Program-made: the position numbers and the translations under genes
Shown: positions 24,116 to 32,066 of the stretch, one piece after another
Layout: every line of letters starts with the position of its first letter
Position numbering within the stretch: the first letter of the stretch is position 1
Source of the DNA: Lentisphaerae bacterium RIFOXYA12_64_32
GTDB taxonomy: Bacteria; Verrucomicrobiota; Lentisphaeria; Oligosphaerales; YB12-FULL-65-16
NCBI GenBank assembly: GCA_001803235.1
Contig: MHBL01000179.1
Location: forward strand, 1-47,397
Reading direction: 5' to 3'
DNA: 47,397 nt
Notes under the pieces: generated by a model
The model's database searches: none
Told to the model about the DNA's origin: nothing
Seen by the model: the letters and a program-made list of their open reading frames with translations, nothing else

Positions 24116-24475
24116 ATGCGGGACTACAGGAAGATCGGGGCCTGGGCGGAAGCGGATGCCATGGCTGTGGCTGTGTACGAGTACACGCGCTCGTTCCCGC
24201 CGGATGAGAGCAACGGACTGCGCAAGGATTTGCGGTGTTGTGCGCACTCGGTGCCGACCAATATTGCCAAGGGCTCGGTGTGCGAGTCCATTCCCGACTA
24301 CCTCGAGTTCCTGCACCAGGCGCGCTGCGCCTTGATCGACACGGACTACTTCGTCCGGCTCGCAGGCCACCTGGGCTACCTCGGAAGCGATGAGCACAAG
24401 GTGCTCAAGGCCCTTGTCAAGTCCACGGCGGCGCGACTGGACAAGATGATCGGCGAGGCCCTGGCGCGGACCTGA
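24116..24475 (+). CDS. Four helix bundle protein (23S rRNA intervening-sequence family)
   Basis: The 119-residue product has the signature of the four-helix-bundle/S23 family: YRKIGAWAEADAMAVAVYEYT, the conserved SVPTNIAKGSV (45-55), and YLEFLHQARCALIDTDYFV (62-80). Family members were first found inside 23S rRNA intervening sequences but are often free-standing, and their function is unknown; they can form pentameric assemblies. The ATG at 24116 has GGAG seven bases upstream. The miniature element immediately upstream must have displaced or replaced its promoter. Confidence 0.85.
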   Translation: MRDYRKIGAWAEADAMAVAVYEYTRSFPPDESNGLRKDLRCCAHSVPTNIAKGSVCESIPDYLEFLHQARCALIDTDYFVRLAGHLGYLGSDEHKVLKALVKSTAARLDKMIGEALART

Positions 24476-24568
24476 GGTCGGCTGCCGAAGGGCTTCCACG
24501 CCGAGTCCGGACCGGCTTACCCATGTACGCATTGTCCCGGCCCCACCTCATACGTTTGGGGAGTTTCT

Positions 24569-25504
24569 GTGTTGAGAGTAGCCATCCTTGGCCGTGGTCC
24601 TGCAGCAGCGGCACACGCGGCGGCTTACGCGCGCCTTGCCGGGGTCGATGTCACGACGACCGTCGACGCAGCGGTCGCGGAGATCGGCACCGCGGATATC
24701 GTGGACATCTGCGTTCCAGTGTCGGACCGGGCCGACGCGATTCGGCGCCTGGTGGGGCAGGGCAGGGCGATCCTGGTCGTCCCGCCGCTCGCCGCCAGCC
24801 TCCAGGACGCGGACCGATGGCTCAAGAGCGTCAAGCGTCGGCACGGCAGGCTGTTCGTCACGCATACGTTGCGATTTCATCCTGTGTTTGCCCGCGCCAA
24901 GGAGATGGTCTCCGGCGGCACAATGGGGGCCGTGCGCCGGATTGACCTGCAGCGGTGCTGGCAACCTGCCGCGCCGGAGGCGGCGAACGACACAGATGGC
25001 ATTCTCCTATCCCAGGACTTGGACTTCTGCCACTGGCTGCTCGACGGCGGGGCAACACTCCCCGAGGTGTCGGGGCTGACGCCGGCGCGGGCCGCATGCG
25101 ACACAGCGGCATGCCGCCTGACCTACCCGAGTGCTGCCGTCGTGGATCTGTCGGTGCGGCAGGATTCGGGGACCGGGCTGGGTGTCTTGCGGCAGTTGAC
25201 CATCGAGTGCGAACTGGGCGCCGTCGCGTGCCGGGTGACCAGCAAGTCCTGGCTGGGCGATACCCCGGACCAGGTCGAACAGTGCGAAGTGACGCGCGCC
25301 GGCAGGGCGCGTCGTGTGACCGTGCCGGACGCGTTGCCGTTGCTGACGGAACTCGGGTACCGAGTCGGCGCGCTGGCGCGCGGCGAACCCTGGCTGTGCC
25401 CGACCCTTGTCGAAGCCCGGGCTGCACTGGCCCTGAGTGAGGCGATAGGCGGGAGGCGTGAGAAGGGTTCTGGTGTCAGTGCCCAGGTGTCAGAGGGGCA
25501 ATAG
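24569..25504 (+). CDS. Gfo/Idh/MocA family protein lacking canonical catalytic residues
   Basis: The 311-residue product has the N-terminal Rossmann fold of Gfo/Idh/MocA dehydrogenases: VAILGRGPAAAAHAAAYARLAGV at the start, DIVDICVPVSDR, then a C-terminal alpha/beta domain. The usual E-K-P motif is replaced by VVPPLAAS (70-77), and the usual H-D-x-D near the wLxG motif reads SQDLDFCHWLLDG. The catalytic Lys and His are therefore missing, which suggests a regulatory or scaffold role, or a shifted chemistry. The start is GTG at 24569 with GGGGAG five bases upstream. The last roughly 20 residues run into a local ATAGGCGGGAG repeat and are probably a chance extension. Confidence 0.75.
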   Translation: MLRVAILGRGPAAAAHAAAYARLAGVDVTTTVDAAVAEIGTADIVDICVPVSDRADAIRRLVGQGRAILVVPPLAASLQDADRWLKSVKRRHGRLFVTHTLRFHPVFARAKEMVSGGTMGAVRRIDLQRCWQPAAPEAANDTDGILLSQDLDFCHWLLDGGATLPEVSGLTPARAACDTAACRLTYPSAAVVDLSVRQDSGTGLGVLRQLTIECELGAVACRVTSKSWLGDTPDQVEQCEVTRAGRARRVTVPDALPLLTELGYRVGALARGEPWLCPTLVEARAALALSEAIGGRREKGSGVSAQVSEGQ

Positions 25505-25579
25505 GCGGGAGACGGTTTCTGGTCTGAGGATAGGGCAATGGGCGATCGCCAGATCCGCCTGTTACAGGAAAGGTTTCAC

Positions 25580-26905
25580 ATGAAAACGCTTCGCCCAGAG
25601 ACGATCCGTGAATGGACGCCGCATCCGCAGGTCGCCGCCAAGACGGCGCAGCAGCGCAACGGCCGGTTCCTGGCTGCCGCCAACGGCACTCGGAGCTGTG
25701 CCGGCGGCTGGCAGTTCGAGTACACGGGGATCCGTCCCGGGGCCAGGGTGAGCATTTCGGTCGACGTCGAGCATGCGGGGGTGGTGCCGCGCGACGCGCT
25801 GCTGTGCACGGCACACTGGTCGATCCTGGCCCCGAACGTGTGCCGCAACGCCTGCCAGCACTGGGACTACCTCGTGCCGCAACTCGTCAGCGAGGAACGG
25901 GTCTGCTTCAGCCGTGTGGTCACGACCCCTGCCGATGCGTCGGGGCTCACGGTCCGGTGCACGTTTCGTTGGGCGTCGTCGGGGAGTTCGCTCTGGTCGA
26001 CCCCGCGCGTGCGGGTGCTGGATGGGGCGCCGCCTGAGCCCCGGCGGGTCAGAATCGCCGTGGTGTCCGGCAACGTCCGCACGCGACCGCCGTCGCCCGC
26101 GACGCTTCAGGGCAACACCGAGTACTTCCGCGGCCTGTGCGAACGGGTGTGCACGGAGGTTCGGCCGCAGCTCATCGCGTTGCCGGAGATCGCGCTGCAG
26201 TGTGGCCTGAAGGGGCATGCCGTGGAATGGGCCGTGTCCGTGCCTGGCCCGGAGACGGACGTGTTTGCGCAGATCGCGCGGCGGCACCGGGTGCGCATTG
26301 TCCTGCCGGTCCACGAACGTGACGGGGATGCCGTCTTCAACTGTGCAGCCCTGATCAGCCCGAAAGGCCGTGTCGATGGGCGCTACCACAAGGTGCACCT
26401 GGCCGTGGGCGGTGAGGCGGAGTCCGGGATTCAGCCGGGGGAGGGTTTCCCCGTGTTCCGGACCGAGATCGGCCGCATCGGCTGCAATATCTGTATGGAC
26501 AGCTCGGCGACCGAGTCCTCGCGCATGGTCGGGCTGAACGGTGCTGACTTCCTGGTCCTGCCGATCATGGGCGACCACCGTGCCGATCGCTGGAGTGCGG
26601 GCAACCCGTTCTACAACGAGAGCCGCTGGCTGGCGATCATGCGCACCCGCGCCATGGACAACCAGCTCTGCATGGTCGTGGCCCGCAACAGCGGCCACGG
26701 CAGTTGCGTCATCAACCGCAAGGGCGATGTCCTGGCCTGGAACGAGGGCGACCGCGATGTCGTCTGGGCCGAGGTGAACCTGGACGAGGAGTTCCGGGTC
26801 TGGAACGGCGGCTGTTTCACGGACGCGAACTGGCTGCAGCGGCGTCCGCACCTGTATGGCGCGTTCACGGCCCCCGGCAACGTTGGTTCGTTGACGTCCG
26901 AGTAG
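25580..26905 (+). CDS. Nitrilase-superfamily amidohydrolase with N-terminal beta domain
   Basis: The 441-residue product carries a carbon-nitrogen hydrolase domain from about residue 156, with the complete E203-K271-C305 triad: ALPEIAL, GRYHKVHLA and NICMDSS. It ends after VWAEVNLDEEF. The first 150 residues are a beta-rich domain (FEYTGIRPGARVSISVDVEHAG, VTTPADASGLTVRCTFRW) of the kind seen in carbohydrate-binding or Ig-like modules, and precede the catalytic domain in some PVC homologues. Substrate is unknown, with amide or nitrile cleavage the default. The ATG at 25580 follows GGAAAGG. There is no signal peptide. Confidence 0.87.
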   Translation: MKTLRPETIREWTPHPQVAAKTAQQRNGRFLAAANGTRSCAGGWQFEYTGIRPGARVSISVDVEHAGVVPRDALLCTAHWSILAPNVCRNACQHWDYLVPQLVSEERVCFSRVVTTPADASGLTVRCTFRWASSGSSLWSTPRVRVLDGAPPEPRRVRIAVVSGNVRTRPPSPATLQGNTEYFRGLCERVCTEVRPQLIALPEIALQCGLKGHAVEWAVSVPGPETDVFAQIARRHRVRIVLPVHERDGDAVFNCAALISPKGRVDGRYHKVHLAVGGEAESGIQPGEGFPVFRTEIGRIGCNICMDSSATESSRMVGLNGADFLVLPIMGDHRADRWSAGNPFYNESRWLAIMRTRAMDNQLCMVVARNSGHGSCVINRKGDVLAWNEGDRDVVWAEVNLDEEFRVWNGGCFTDANWLQRRPHLYGAFTAPGNVGSLTSE

Positions 26906-27033
26906 GCCATGAGAGACCGTCGGGCCTGTCGGACCTGTCCGACGCGTCTGACAGGTCTGCCGCCGCCGCCTCTTTGCGCTTCGCCGCGTCTCTGGCGTTG
27001 CGAGGGGGGGGGCGTACGTTCCCCGAAAAAGGC

Positions 27034-27396
27034 TCAGCCCGCTTCCGGCAACGGGGTCTTGCGGCCAGCGTCGTCTACACGCACGAACGTGACGTGGGTC
27101 GTGAAGACCGCGTTCGCGTCAGGGATCCGGTCTTTGCCGTCGTAGACTGTGACGCGGTACTGCACCGAGGTCGTTCCCTGTCGGACACGCTCGATTTCGA
27201 ACCGCAGGACGGTGCCCTGCCGGACGCTGCGCCGGAACTCTACCCGGTCCATGGCGAGGGTTACGAAACTGCACCCGGGATAGTCCAGTGTCGCGGCGAT
27301 CCAAGCACACTCGTCCACCCACTTCAGCAGGTGCCCGCCGAACAGGTAGCCGTAGTGATTGAGGTGCTCAGGAAGAACGAGCTTGTGGTTTTCCAT
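27034..27396 (-). CDS. Acyl-CoA thioesterase (YciA-type hotdog)
   Basis: The 120-residue product has the single hotdog domain of YciA-like acyl-CoA thioesterases. NHYGYLFGGHLLKWVDE (13-29) supplies the catalytic N13 and D28 positions, followed by VTLAMDRVEFRRSVRQGTVLR and the VFTTHVTFVRVD strand. These enzymes hydrolyse acyl-CoA to acid and CoA in the cytoplasm. The ATG at 27396 is right because the family starts at KLVLPEHLNH; a longer frame from 27567 reads into the miniature element. CAAGG is the only ribosome-like sequence, so expression may be weak. It is transcribed away from the arabinofuranosidase. Confidence 0.85.
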   Translation of the reverse strand: MENHKLVLPEHLNHYGYLFGGHLLKWVDECAWIAATLDYPGCSFVTLAMDRVEFRRSVRQGTVLRFEIERVRQGTTSVQYRVTVYDGKDRIPDANAVFTTHVTFVRVDDAGRKTPLPEAG

Positions 27397-27513
27397 GGGC
27401 CTTGAGTGCTCCGGTTGGCGGCTTGGCCTTCTGGGCCGTCGGATTCCCCGCGTCGTCCGAGCCCGAAACGTAGTGGGCGCAGGGGCTGAGCGCAAGCCGT
27501 GTGACCAGGGGCA

Positions 27514-27705
27514 CAGGGCTGTTTCAAGATCTGGCACCACGTCTCGGAAGGCCACGCCTCCGCGCACACCCGGTAGGGGCGGCCTGTCCTCAGGCCGCCC
27601 CCCCCCGGTAGGGGCGGCCTGTCCTCAGGCCGCCCCCCCCCCGGCGTGGGGACACGCCGGGGGTACTCGCTGCACGCGACGGTCACGAATCTTGAAACAG
27701 CCCTG
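27514..27705. mobile_element. Miniature inverted-repeat element, family 1 copy B
   Basis: The 192-bp second copy of the family at 10435 has the same CAGGGCTGTTTCAAGAT ends, with 17-bp perfect termini. It has its own perfect 9-bp target duplication CCAGGGGCA (27505-27513 and 27706-27714). It differs from copy A by scattered substitutions and a 35-bp tandem duplication of the first hairpin block (27572-27606 and 27607-27641). It lies 118 bp upstream of the thioesterase ATG, between it and the AraC remnant. Confidence 0.9.
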
Positions 27706-27793
27706 CCAGGGGCAAATGGGACCGGACGAGTGCCAAGACCGTGTGAGCAAGGCTGGAGCCATGCTCTACTTTGCCGTTCGCCGCTTGTGACTC

Positions 27794-27950
27794 CTAGCTA
27801 CCCCATGCGCCGGGCGGGGTCCCGGTGCGGTGGCGGAACCAGCGGCTGAAGTAGTGGATGGAGTTGAACCCGCACTCTTCGGCGACCTGGCCAACCGCCA
27901 GGCTCCGGGCTTCCAGCAGCCATAACTGAAATAGAAATGGCGTGGACAAC
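27794..27950 (-). pseudogene. AraC regulator, C-terminal helix-turn-helix remnant
   Basis: About 50 codons before the stop at 27794 encode LEARSLAVGQVAEECGFNSIHYFSRWFRHRTGTPPG, the second helix-turn-helix and end of an AraC-family DNA-binding domain. No first helix-turn-helix or ligand domain is found upstream: about 90 bp further begins the divergent GH51 gene. It is a 3' remnant of a regulator that probably once controlled the arabinofuranosidase, as the intact AraC gene at 17464 faces its own target. The 5' limit is approximate. Confidence 0.7.
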
Positions 27951-28042
27951 AGGATAAGGTGATTGCATAAGTCAAAACAACCCACGCGGTCGGGCCTTGA
28001 GAACTCGAACTGCCCGGTTGCCCGAGACGAGGAGTACGGATC

Positions 28043-29530
28043 ATGGCCACGAAGAGTGCGAATCGCCTGGTGATCGATGCGGACAGCAGCGGGCAGACGA
28101 TAAGCCGGCATATCTACGGGCATTTTGCGGAGCACCTGGGGCGTTGCATTTACGAGGGTATCTGGGTCGGCGAGGATTCGCCGATTCCGAACACGCGCGG
28201 CATTCGCAACGATGTCGTGGCCGCACTGCGGAAAATTCGGATCCCGAATCTGCGCTGGCCCGGCGGCTGCTTTGCCGACACGTATCACTGGATGGACGGG
28301 ATCGGGGCGCGGGCGAAAAGGCCGTCGATCGTGAACGTGCACTGGGGCGGCGTGACGGAGAACAACCATTTCGGCACGCACGAGTTTTTCGACTTGTGCG
28401 CGCAACTCGGGTGCGAGCCGTACGTGTGCGGCAATGTCGGCAGCGGTACGGTCCGCGAGATGGCCGAGTGGCTGGAGTACATCACCATGCCGGGGCAGTC
28501 GCCGATGTCCGACTTGCGCCGCAAGCACGGGCAGAAGGCGCCGTGGAAGTTGCGCTACTGGGGCGTGGGCAACGAGAACTGGGGTTGCGGCGGGAACATG
28601 CGGCCGGAGTACTACGCCGACGAGTACAAGCGCTACGCCTGCTTCTGCCGGAATTTCGCGGGTGACAGCCTGTACAAGATTGCCTGCGGCGCGAACTGCT
28701 GGGACTTCCGCTGGACCGAAGTGCTGATGCGCGAGGCGTGCCGGCACATGGACGGACTGAGCCTGCACTACTACTGCGGTTCGGGGGGTGAGAATCGGTC
28801 TGCAACGCAGTTCGGCGAGAAGGAGTGGTGGCACCAACTCCTCCACGCCTGGCGTTTGGAGGCGCTGCTGCGCCGGCATGTCGCGATCATGGATTCGTTC
28901 GACCCAACCGGGCGCGTCGGTCTGATTCTGGACGAGTGGGGCACTTGGCACGCGGTCGAACCGGGCACGAACCCGGGCTTTCTCTACCAGCAGAATTCGC
29001 TGCGCGATGCGCTGGTGACCGGCATTTCACTGAACTTGATGAACCGGTACAGTGCGCGTCTGCGCATGGCGAACATCGCGCAGACGATCAACGTGCTGCA
29101 GGCCATGTGCCTGACCGAGGGTGAGAAGATGATCCTCACCCCGACGTACCATGTCTTCGAGATGTACGCGGTGCATCACGACGCCGCGCTGCTGCCGGCC
29201 GAACTGGCGACTGCGACCCGGCCGTGTGAGAAGGAGGCATTGCCGGTGGTGCAGGTTTCCGCGTCGCGCGATGCGGCGGGACGCGTGAATTTGACCTTCT
29301 GCAACCTTGACCCGGAGTCGGCACAGGAGGTGTCGGTCGAGGTGCGCGGCATGAGCGTGAAGAAGATATCGGGCCGAACGCTGACCGCCGCCGAGGTGAC
29401 GGCACACAACACGTTCGAACGGCCGGACGCCGTGGCGCCGGTCGACGAGGTCGAGGCGAAGCGTCTCAAGGCCGGCGGCCTCGCTGTGAAACTGCCGTCC
29501 AAGTCCGTGGTGCTGGTGACGGTCGAATAG
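28043..29530 (+). CDS. Alpha-N-arabinofuranosidase (GH51)
   Basis: The 495-residue product matches GH51 arabinofuranosidases over its full length: [22 protein letters not shown] (25-46), [13 protein letters not shown] (71-83), acid/base E178 in [17 protein letters not shown], nucleophile E298 in LILDEWGTW, and a C-terminal beta domain. It releases terminal arabinofuranose from arabinan or arabinoxylan fragments. No signal peptide is present, so it acts on imported oligosaccharides. GAGGAG lies about 10 bases before the ATG. The adjacent AraC remnant suggests it has lost its original control. Confidence 0.95.
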   Translation: MATKSANRLVIDADSSGQTISRHIYGHFAEHLGRCIYEGIWVGEDSPIPNTRGIRNDVVAALRKIRIPNLRWPGGCFADTYHWMDGIGARAKRPSIVNVHWGGVTENNHFGTHEFFDLCAQLGCEPYVCGNVGSGTVREMAEWLEYITMPGQSPMSDLRRKHGQKAPWKLRYWGVGNENWGCGGNMRPEYYADEYKRYACFCRNFAGDSLYKIACGANCWDFRWTEVLMREACRHMDGLSLHYYCGSGGENRSATQFGEKEWWHQLLHAWRLEALLRRHVAIMDSFDPTGRVGLILDEWGTWHAVEPGTNPGFLYQQNSLRDALVTGISLNLMNRYSARLRMANIAQTINVLQAMCLTEGEKMILTPTYHVFEMYAVHHDAALLPAELATATRPCEKEALPVVQVSASRDAAGRVNLTFCNLDPESAQEVSVEVRGMSVKKISGRTLTAAEVTAHNTFERPDAVAPVDEVEAKRLKAGGLAVKLPSKSVVLVTVE

Positions 29531-29559
29531 TGCGCTCCGGCGCCAGGATGCGAGATCGC

Positions 29560-29713
29560 GCAGTGGCACGGCGCGTCCCGCGCCGAAGCGGGGTGCGCCG
29601 GCCGGCTCTGTCCGGCGAAGCTGCTCGCGCGAAAACGGATCCCCGGCCGAGGGTCTCGGGCCGGGACGACCCGAGAGCACTCTGCTGCGGTCCCGGAGGT
29701 CCCGCGCCACTGC
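29560..29713. repeat. Dispersed intergenic repeat, family 2 copy B
   Basis: This is the partner of 19851-20043. It has the same GTGGCnCGGCGCGTCCCGCG core with internal CGGCGCG-TCC-CGCGCCG hairpin and the same block order, but it lacks about 45 bp present in copy A. Its ends, GCAGTGGC and GCCACTGC, are inverted repeats. No target duplication is visible. It fills the gap between the GH51 and DUF6171 genes. Confidence 0.6.
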
Positions 29714-29781
29714 CGCTCCTGGCCCTGACTGCGCGGCCTTGTTGCTCCGTAGATTCAACCGCATAAGTCTCTGGAATCCGC

Positions 29782-30054
29782 ATGCTGACAACGCAACCCA
29801 CAACATGCAAGGGCTGTACGGCGTCGGTGCGGCTCAGGGACGCTGACGTCGAGCGGATTGTTGCCGAGTACGTGGCCGCACATCCGGCGGCGGCTCTGGC
29901 CGCCGTAACCGTATGGCGCGCGCGCCTCCAGGTCTGTCGCGCCTGCGCCGACCTGCAGTATGGCACGACCTGCCGGCACTGCGGTTGTCTGGTCGCCGTT
30001 CGGGTGCGGTTGACCGCGTCGGCATGCCCGCGGCCGGGGACGCCGGCCTGGTGA
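29782..30054 (+). CDS. DUF6171-like small cysteine-rich protein
   Basis: The 90-residue product has a zinc-ribbon-like cysteine layout: C9-x2-C12, C52-x2-C55, C64-x2-C67-x-C69 and C82. It reads RLQVCRACADLQYGTTCRHCGCLVAVRVRL followed by CPRPGTPAW, the C-terminal pattern I associate with DUF6171 (RLxxCxxCxxLxxGxCxxCGCfVxxRaxxK...CPxxxW). The function of that family is unknown; metal binding is likely. The ATG at 29782 is the first in frame, with a weak GGA upstream. A dispersed repeat lies just upstream. Confidence 0.65.
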   Translation: MLTTQPTTCKGCTASVRLRDADVERIVAEYVAAHPAAALAAVTVWRARLQVCRACADLQYGTTCRHCGCLVAVRVRLTASACPRPGTPAW

Positions 30055-30175
30055 GGCCGGAGGCGAGGGGAATGGAGGATCGAGATCAAGGCTACGCCGC
30101 GAATCGCGGGACCACGAAACGCGTCCCAACTTGGCGCAGAACGGGGGGCAGCCCAGGCTTGTAGTTCCGCGTTTA

Positions 30176-30285
30176 GGGCGTGTCGATTTAGTGCGGCAGC
30201 ACAGGCCTTCCAGAGTGGCCGGACCGAGCCGGTCCGGCCACGTTGGGCGTGGTGGCGCATCTGAGGTGGTTAAATCGACGCGCCC
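30176..30285. mobile_element. Short inverted-repeat-bounded element with TTTA duplication
   Basis: The 110-bp segment is bounded by 15-bp inverted repeats GGGCGTGTCGATTTA (30176-30190) and its complement with one mismatch (30271-30285). TTTA flanks both sides directly (30172-30175 and 30286-30289). It carries an internal hairpin, GTGGCCGGACC with a 5-base loop. It lies in a 338-bp gap between converging DUF6171 and FecR genes. A single copy and a 4-bp duplication make mobility plausible rather than proven. Confidence 0.55.
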
Positions 30286-30392
30286 TTTACGCGGTCCAGG
30301 TTGCGCGTGGTCACGGGAAGGGGAACCGCCTGAGATGCCGCCCGGGGGGCCGGGCGGGGTACGGGGGCGGCGGCGCATCGCCGCGGTCGTGG

Positions 30393-31877
30393 TCAGTCGC
30401 CGGGTTGTTTGACGCCGCCGAAGGCACCGAGGTATTGCCGTTCATCGGTCATCTGCGCCTTGAACGCGCCCCCCAGCGCTTCGGCCGTCTTGCCGAAGAA
30501 GTCCGCCTGGATGGCACTGGTCGACGGAGTTTCGGCTGAACCGGCGCCCACCGTGACCGAATCGATTCTCCCGACGATGCCGTTGGCGGCGTCCGTGAAA
30601 TTACCACTCATCTGCATGCTTACGGAGGGGACGCTCTCCGCCCCCACGAAGCTCAGCAGGCCATCGACCAGACGGCTGCCGAAGTTGACGTTGATGTCGC
30701 TCTGACCCGGGCGCTGGATAACGGTCGGTCCGAGTTCGCCGGGAATGATCTCGGTGCAGTGTGCGTCGCCCACGTACCGGCCCTGAAGCGACGACCCGCC
30801 GCCGAGGGCCGCGGGGTTGACCTCCCACGTGCGCACCCCGGCGACGACGTAGCCCTGCGCCGCAACGTCCGGGTCAAGCGCCAGTTCAGTCGGGTCCGGC
30901 AGGTTCTGGTTCGGGACCATCGAGTTGAGCCAGTAGACCCAGTTGATCTCCGTTTCCGTCGCCTTGGCCAGGATCATGACGTCGTCGTAGTCGCCTTGGC
31001 CGGGGGGTGGGGGATCGCCCGGGGGGGTCGCTTCATTCGGTGCGGCCTGCTGGGCCGAGACAACGGGCCGGAACCGGTCGGCTTCCCTGTGGACCGCGTC
31101 GAGGATCGAGGCCAGGGAGAGTCGTTCCCCCGACAGCCCTGCACCTTGCCGTGTGCCGCCGGGGGCGTCGCCGTCATTCGCCCCCGCTCCGGTCCCTAGC
31201 GCATTGATGTCTTTGGCCGAGAACTCGCGCGGTTCGTCAGGGGGAGTGTCGCCGGAGCGGACCACGGTCCCGAAGCTTGGCGTTTGAATCTCGACCGTGC
31301 CGGCCGGGTTCTGGACGGTGATGCCTTTCCCGCCCAGGAAGACGACCGACAGGACCGAGCCCGTGAGCCGACCGGCAAAGAATGAGCCGCGGATACCGAT
31401 GGTGGCCGTGGGCGTCTTGGTCTGGAAGTTATCCGGAGAGATCTTCGTGATGGCGCCGCCCATGATGCGGAAGGCGCCCTCCTTGACTTCGGTCACCATG
31501 GCCCCCTCTTTCTTGGTCTCGTTGAACTGATAGTTCTCGAAAACGACTTCAGTGTCACGCCCGAGATTCACGGTGGTGTTGTCGCGGAAATTCAGCTGGA
31601 CCCGCCCGCGCGGGCCTGTCTTGACTGTGTCGCCGAGGAGGATGGGCCCTTTCAGTTCGAGCTTGCGCGTCTCGCGCTTGGCGTCGATGGCCTGCACGTC
31701 GCCGCGCACGGCCACGACCATGCCGATGGTCTCCGGTCCGGCAGCATCGGCCCCGAGTGCGCCTGGGGCCGCGGCCAGGCACGTGACCACCGCCCATACC
31801 GCGGTCGCCATCCCGAACTGGCTGACACGCGGACACGCGACCGTTTCGCGGCGAATCATGCCGTTAAGCCACTTCAT
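30393..31877 (-). CDS. FecR-domain exported protein with TbpB-like C-terminal barrel
   Basis: The 494-residue product begins with a twin-basic leader and hydrophobic core (about 23-42, probable cleavage after ALGA). A FecR domain follows (about 80-180: GDTVKTGPRGRVQLNFRDNTTVNLG and GIRGSFF), then a Pro/Gly-rich linker (about 215-300). The final roughly 100 residues, with FVGAE, FTDAANGIVGRID, IQADFFGKTAEALGGAFKAQ and LGAFGG, resemble the TbpB/factor-H-binding beta-barrel. FecR domains sense or bind envelope partners; the TbpB-like barrel binds host or surface ligands in other bacteria. It lies 189 bp downstream of the giant protein gene on the same strand and may assist its surface display. 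The ATG at 31877 has GGGAG eight bases upstream. Confidence 0.8.
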   Translation of the reverse strand: MKWLNGMIRRETVACPRVSQFGMATAVWAVVTCLAAAPGALGADAAGPETIGMVVAVRGDVQAIDAKRETRKLELKGPILLGDTVKTGPRGRVQLNFRDNTTVNLGRDTEVVFENYQFNETKKEGAMVTEVKEGAFRIMGGAITKISPDNFQTKTPTATIGIRGSFFAGRLTGSVLSVVFLGGKGITVQNPAGTVEIQTPSFGTVVRSGDTPPDEPREFSAKDINALGTGAGANDGDAPGGTRQGAGLSGERLSLASILDAVHREADRFRPVVSAQQAAPNEATPPGDPPPPGQGDYDDVMILAKATETEINWVYWLNSMVPNQNLPDPTELALDPDVAAQGYVVAGVRTWEVNPAALGGGSSLQGRYVGDAHCTEIIPGELGPTVIQRPGQSDINVNFGSRLVDGLLSFVGAESVPSVSMQMSGNFTDAANGIVGRIDSVTVGAGSAETPSTSAIQADFFGKTAEALGGAFKAQMTDERQYLGAFGGVKQPGD

Positions 31878-32066
31878 GGTGTGTCTCCCTGTCCGTCCAA
31901 TCGCTCTTGGCAATCGCTTGTCGATGACCAGCATCTTGTCGGGAACCCGATGGGCAGCCGATTTCGACACCGTTTGTGATAGCGACTATCGGTTCGTGAC
32001 TCTTCTCTCATGTCGAACTTGACGTCAGCCGTCGTTTCGTTGCCCGGGACCGTATTCCGTCGTAAC

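Noticed and set aside
27397..27567. N-terminal extension of the thioesterase
   Set aside because: It begins inside miniature element copy B and has no hotdog-like sequence; the family starts at the ATG at 27396.
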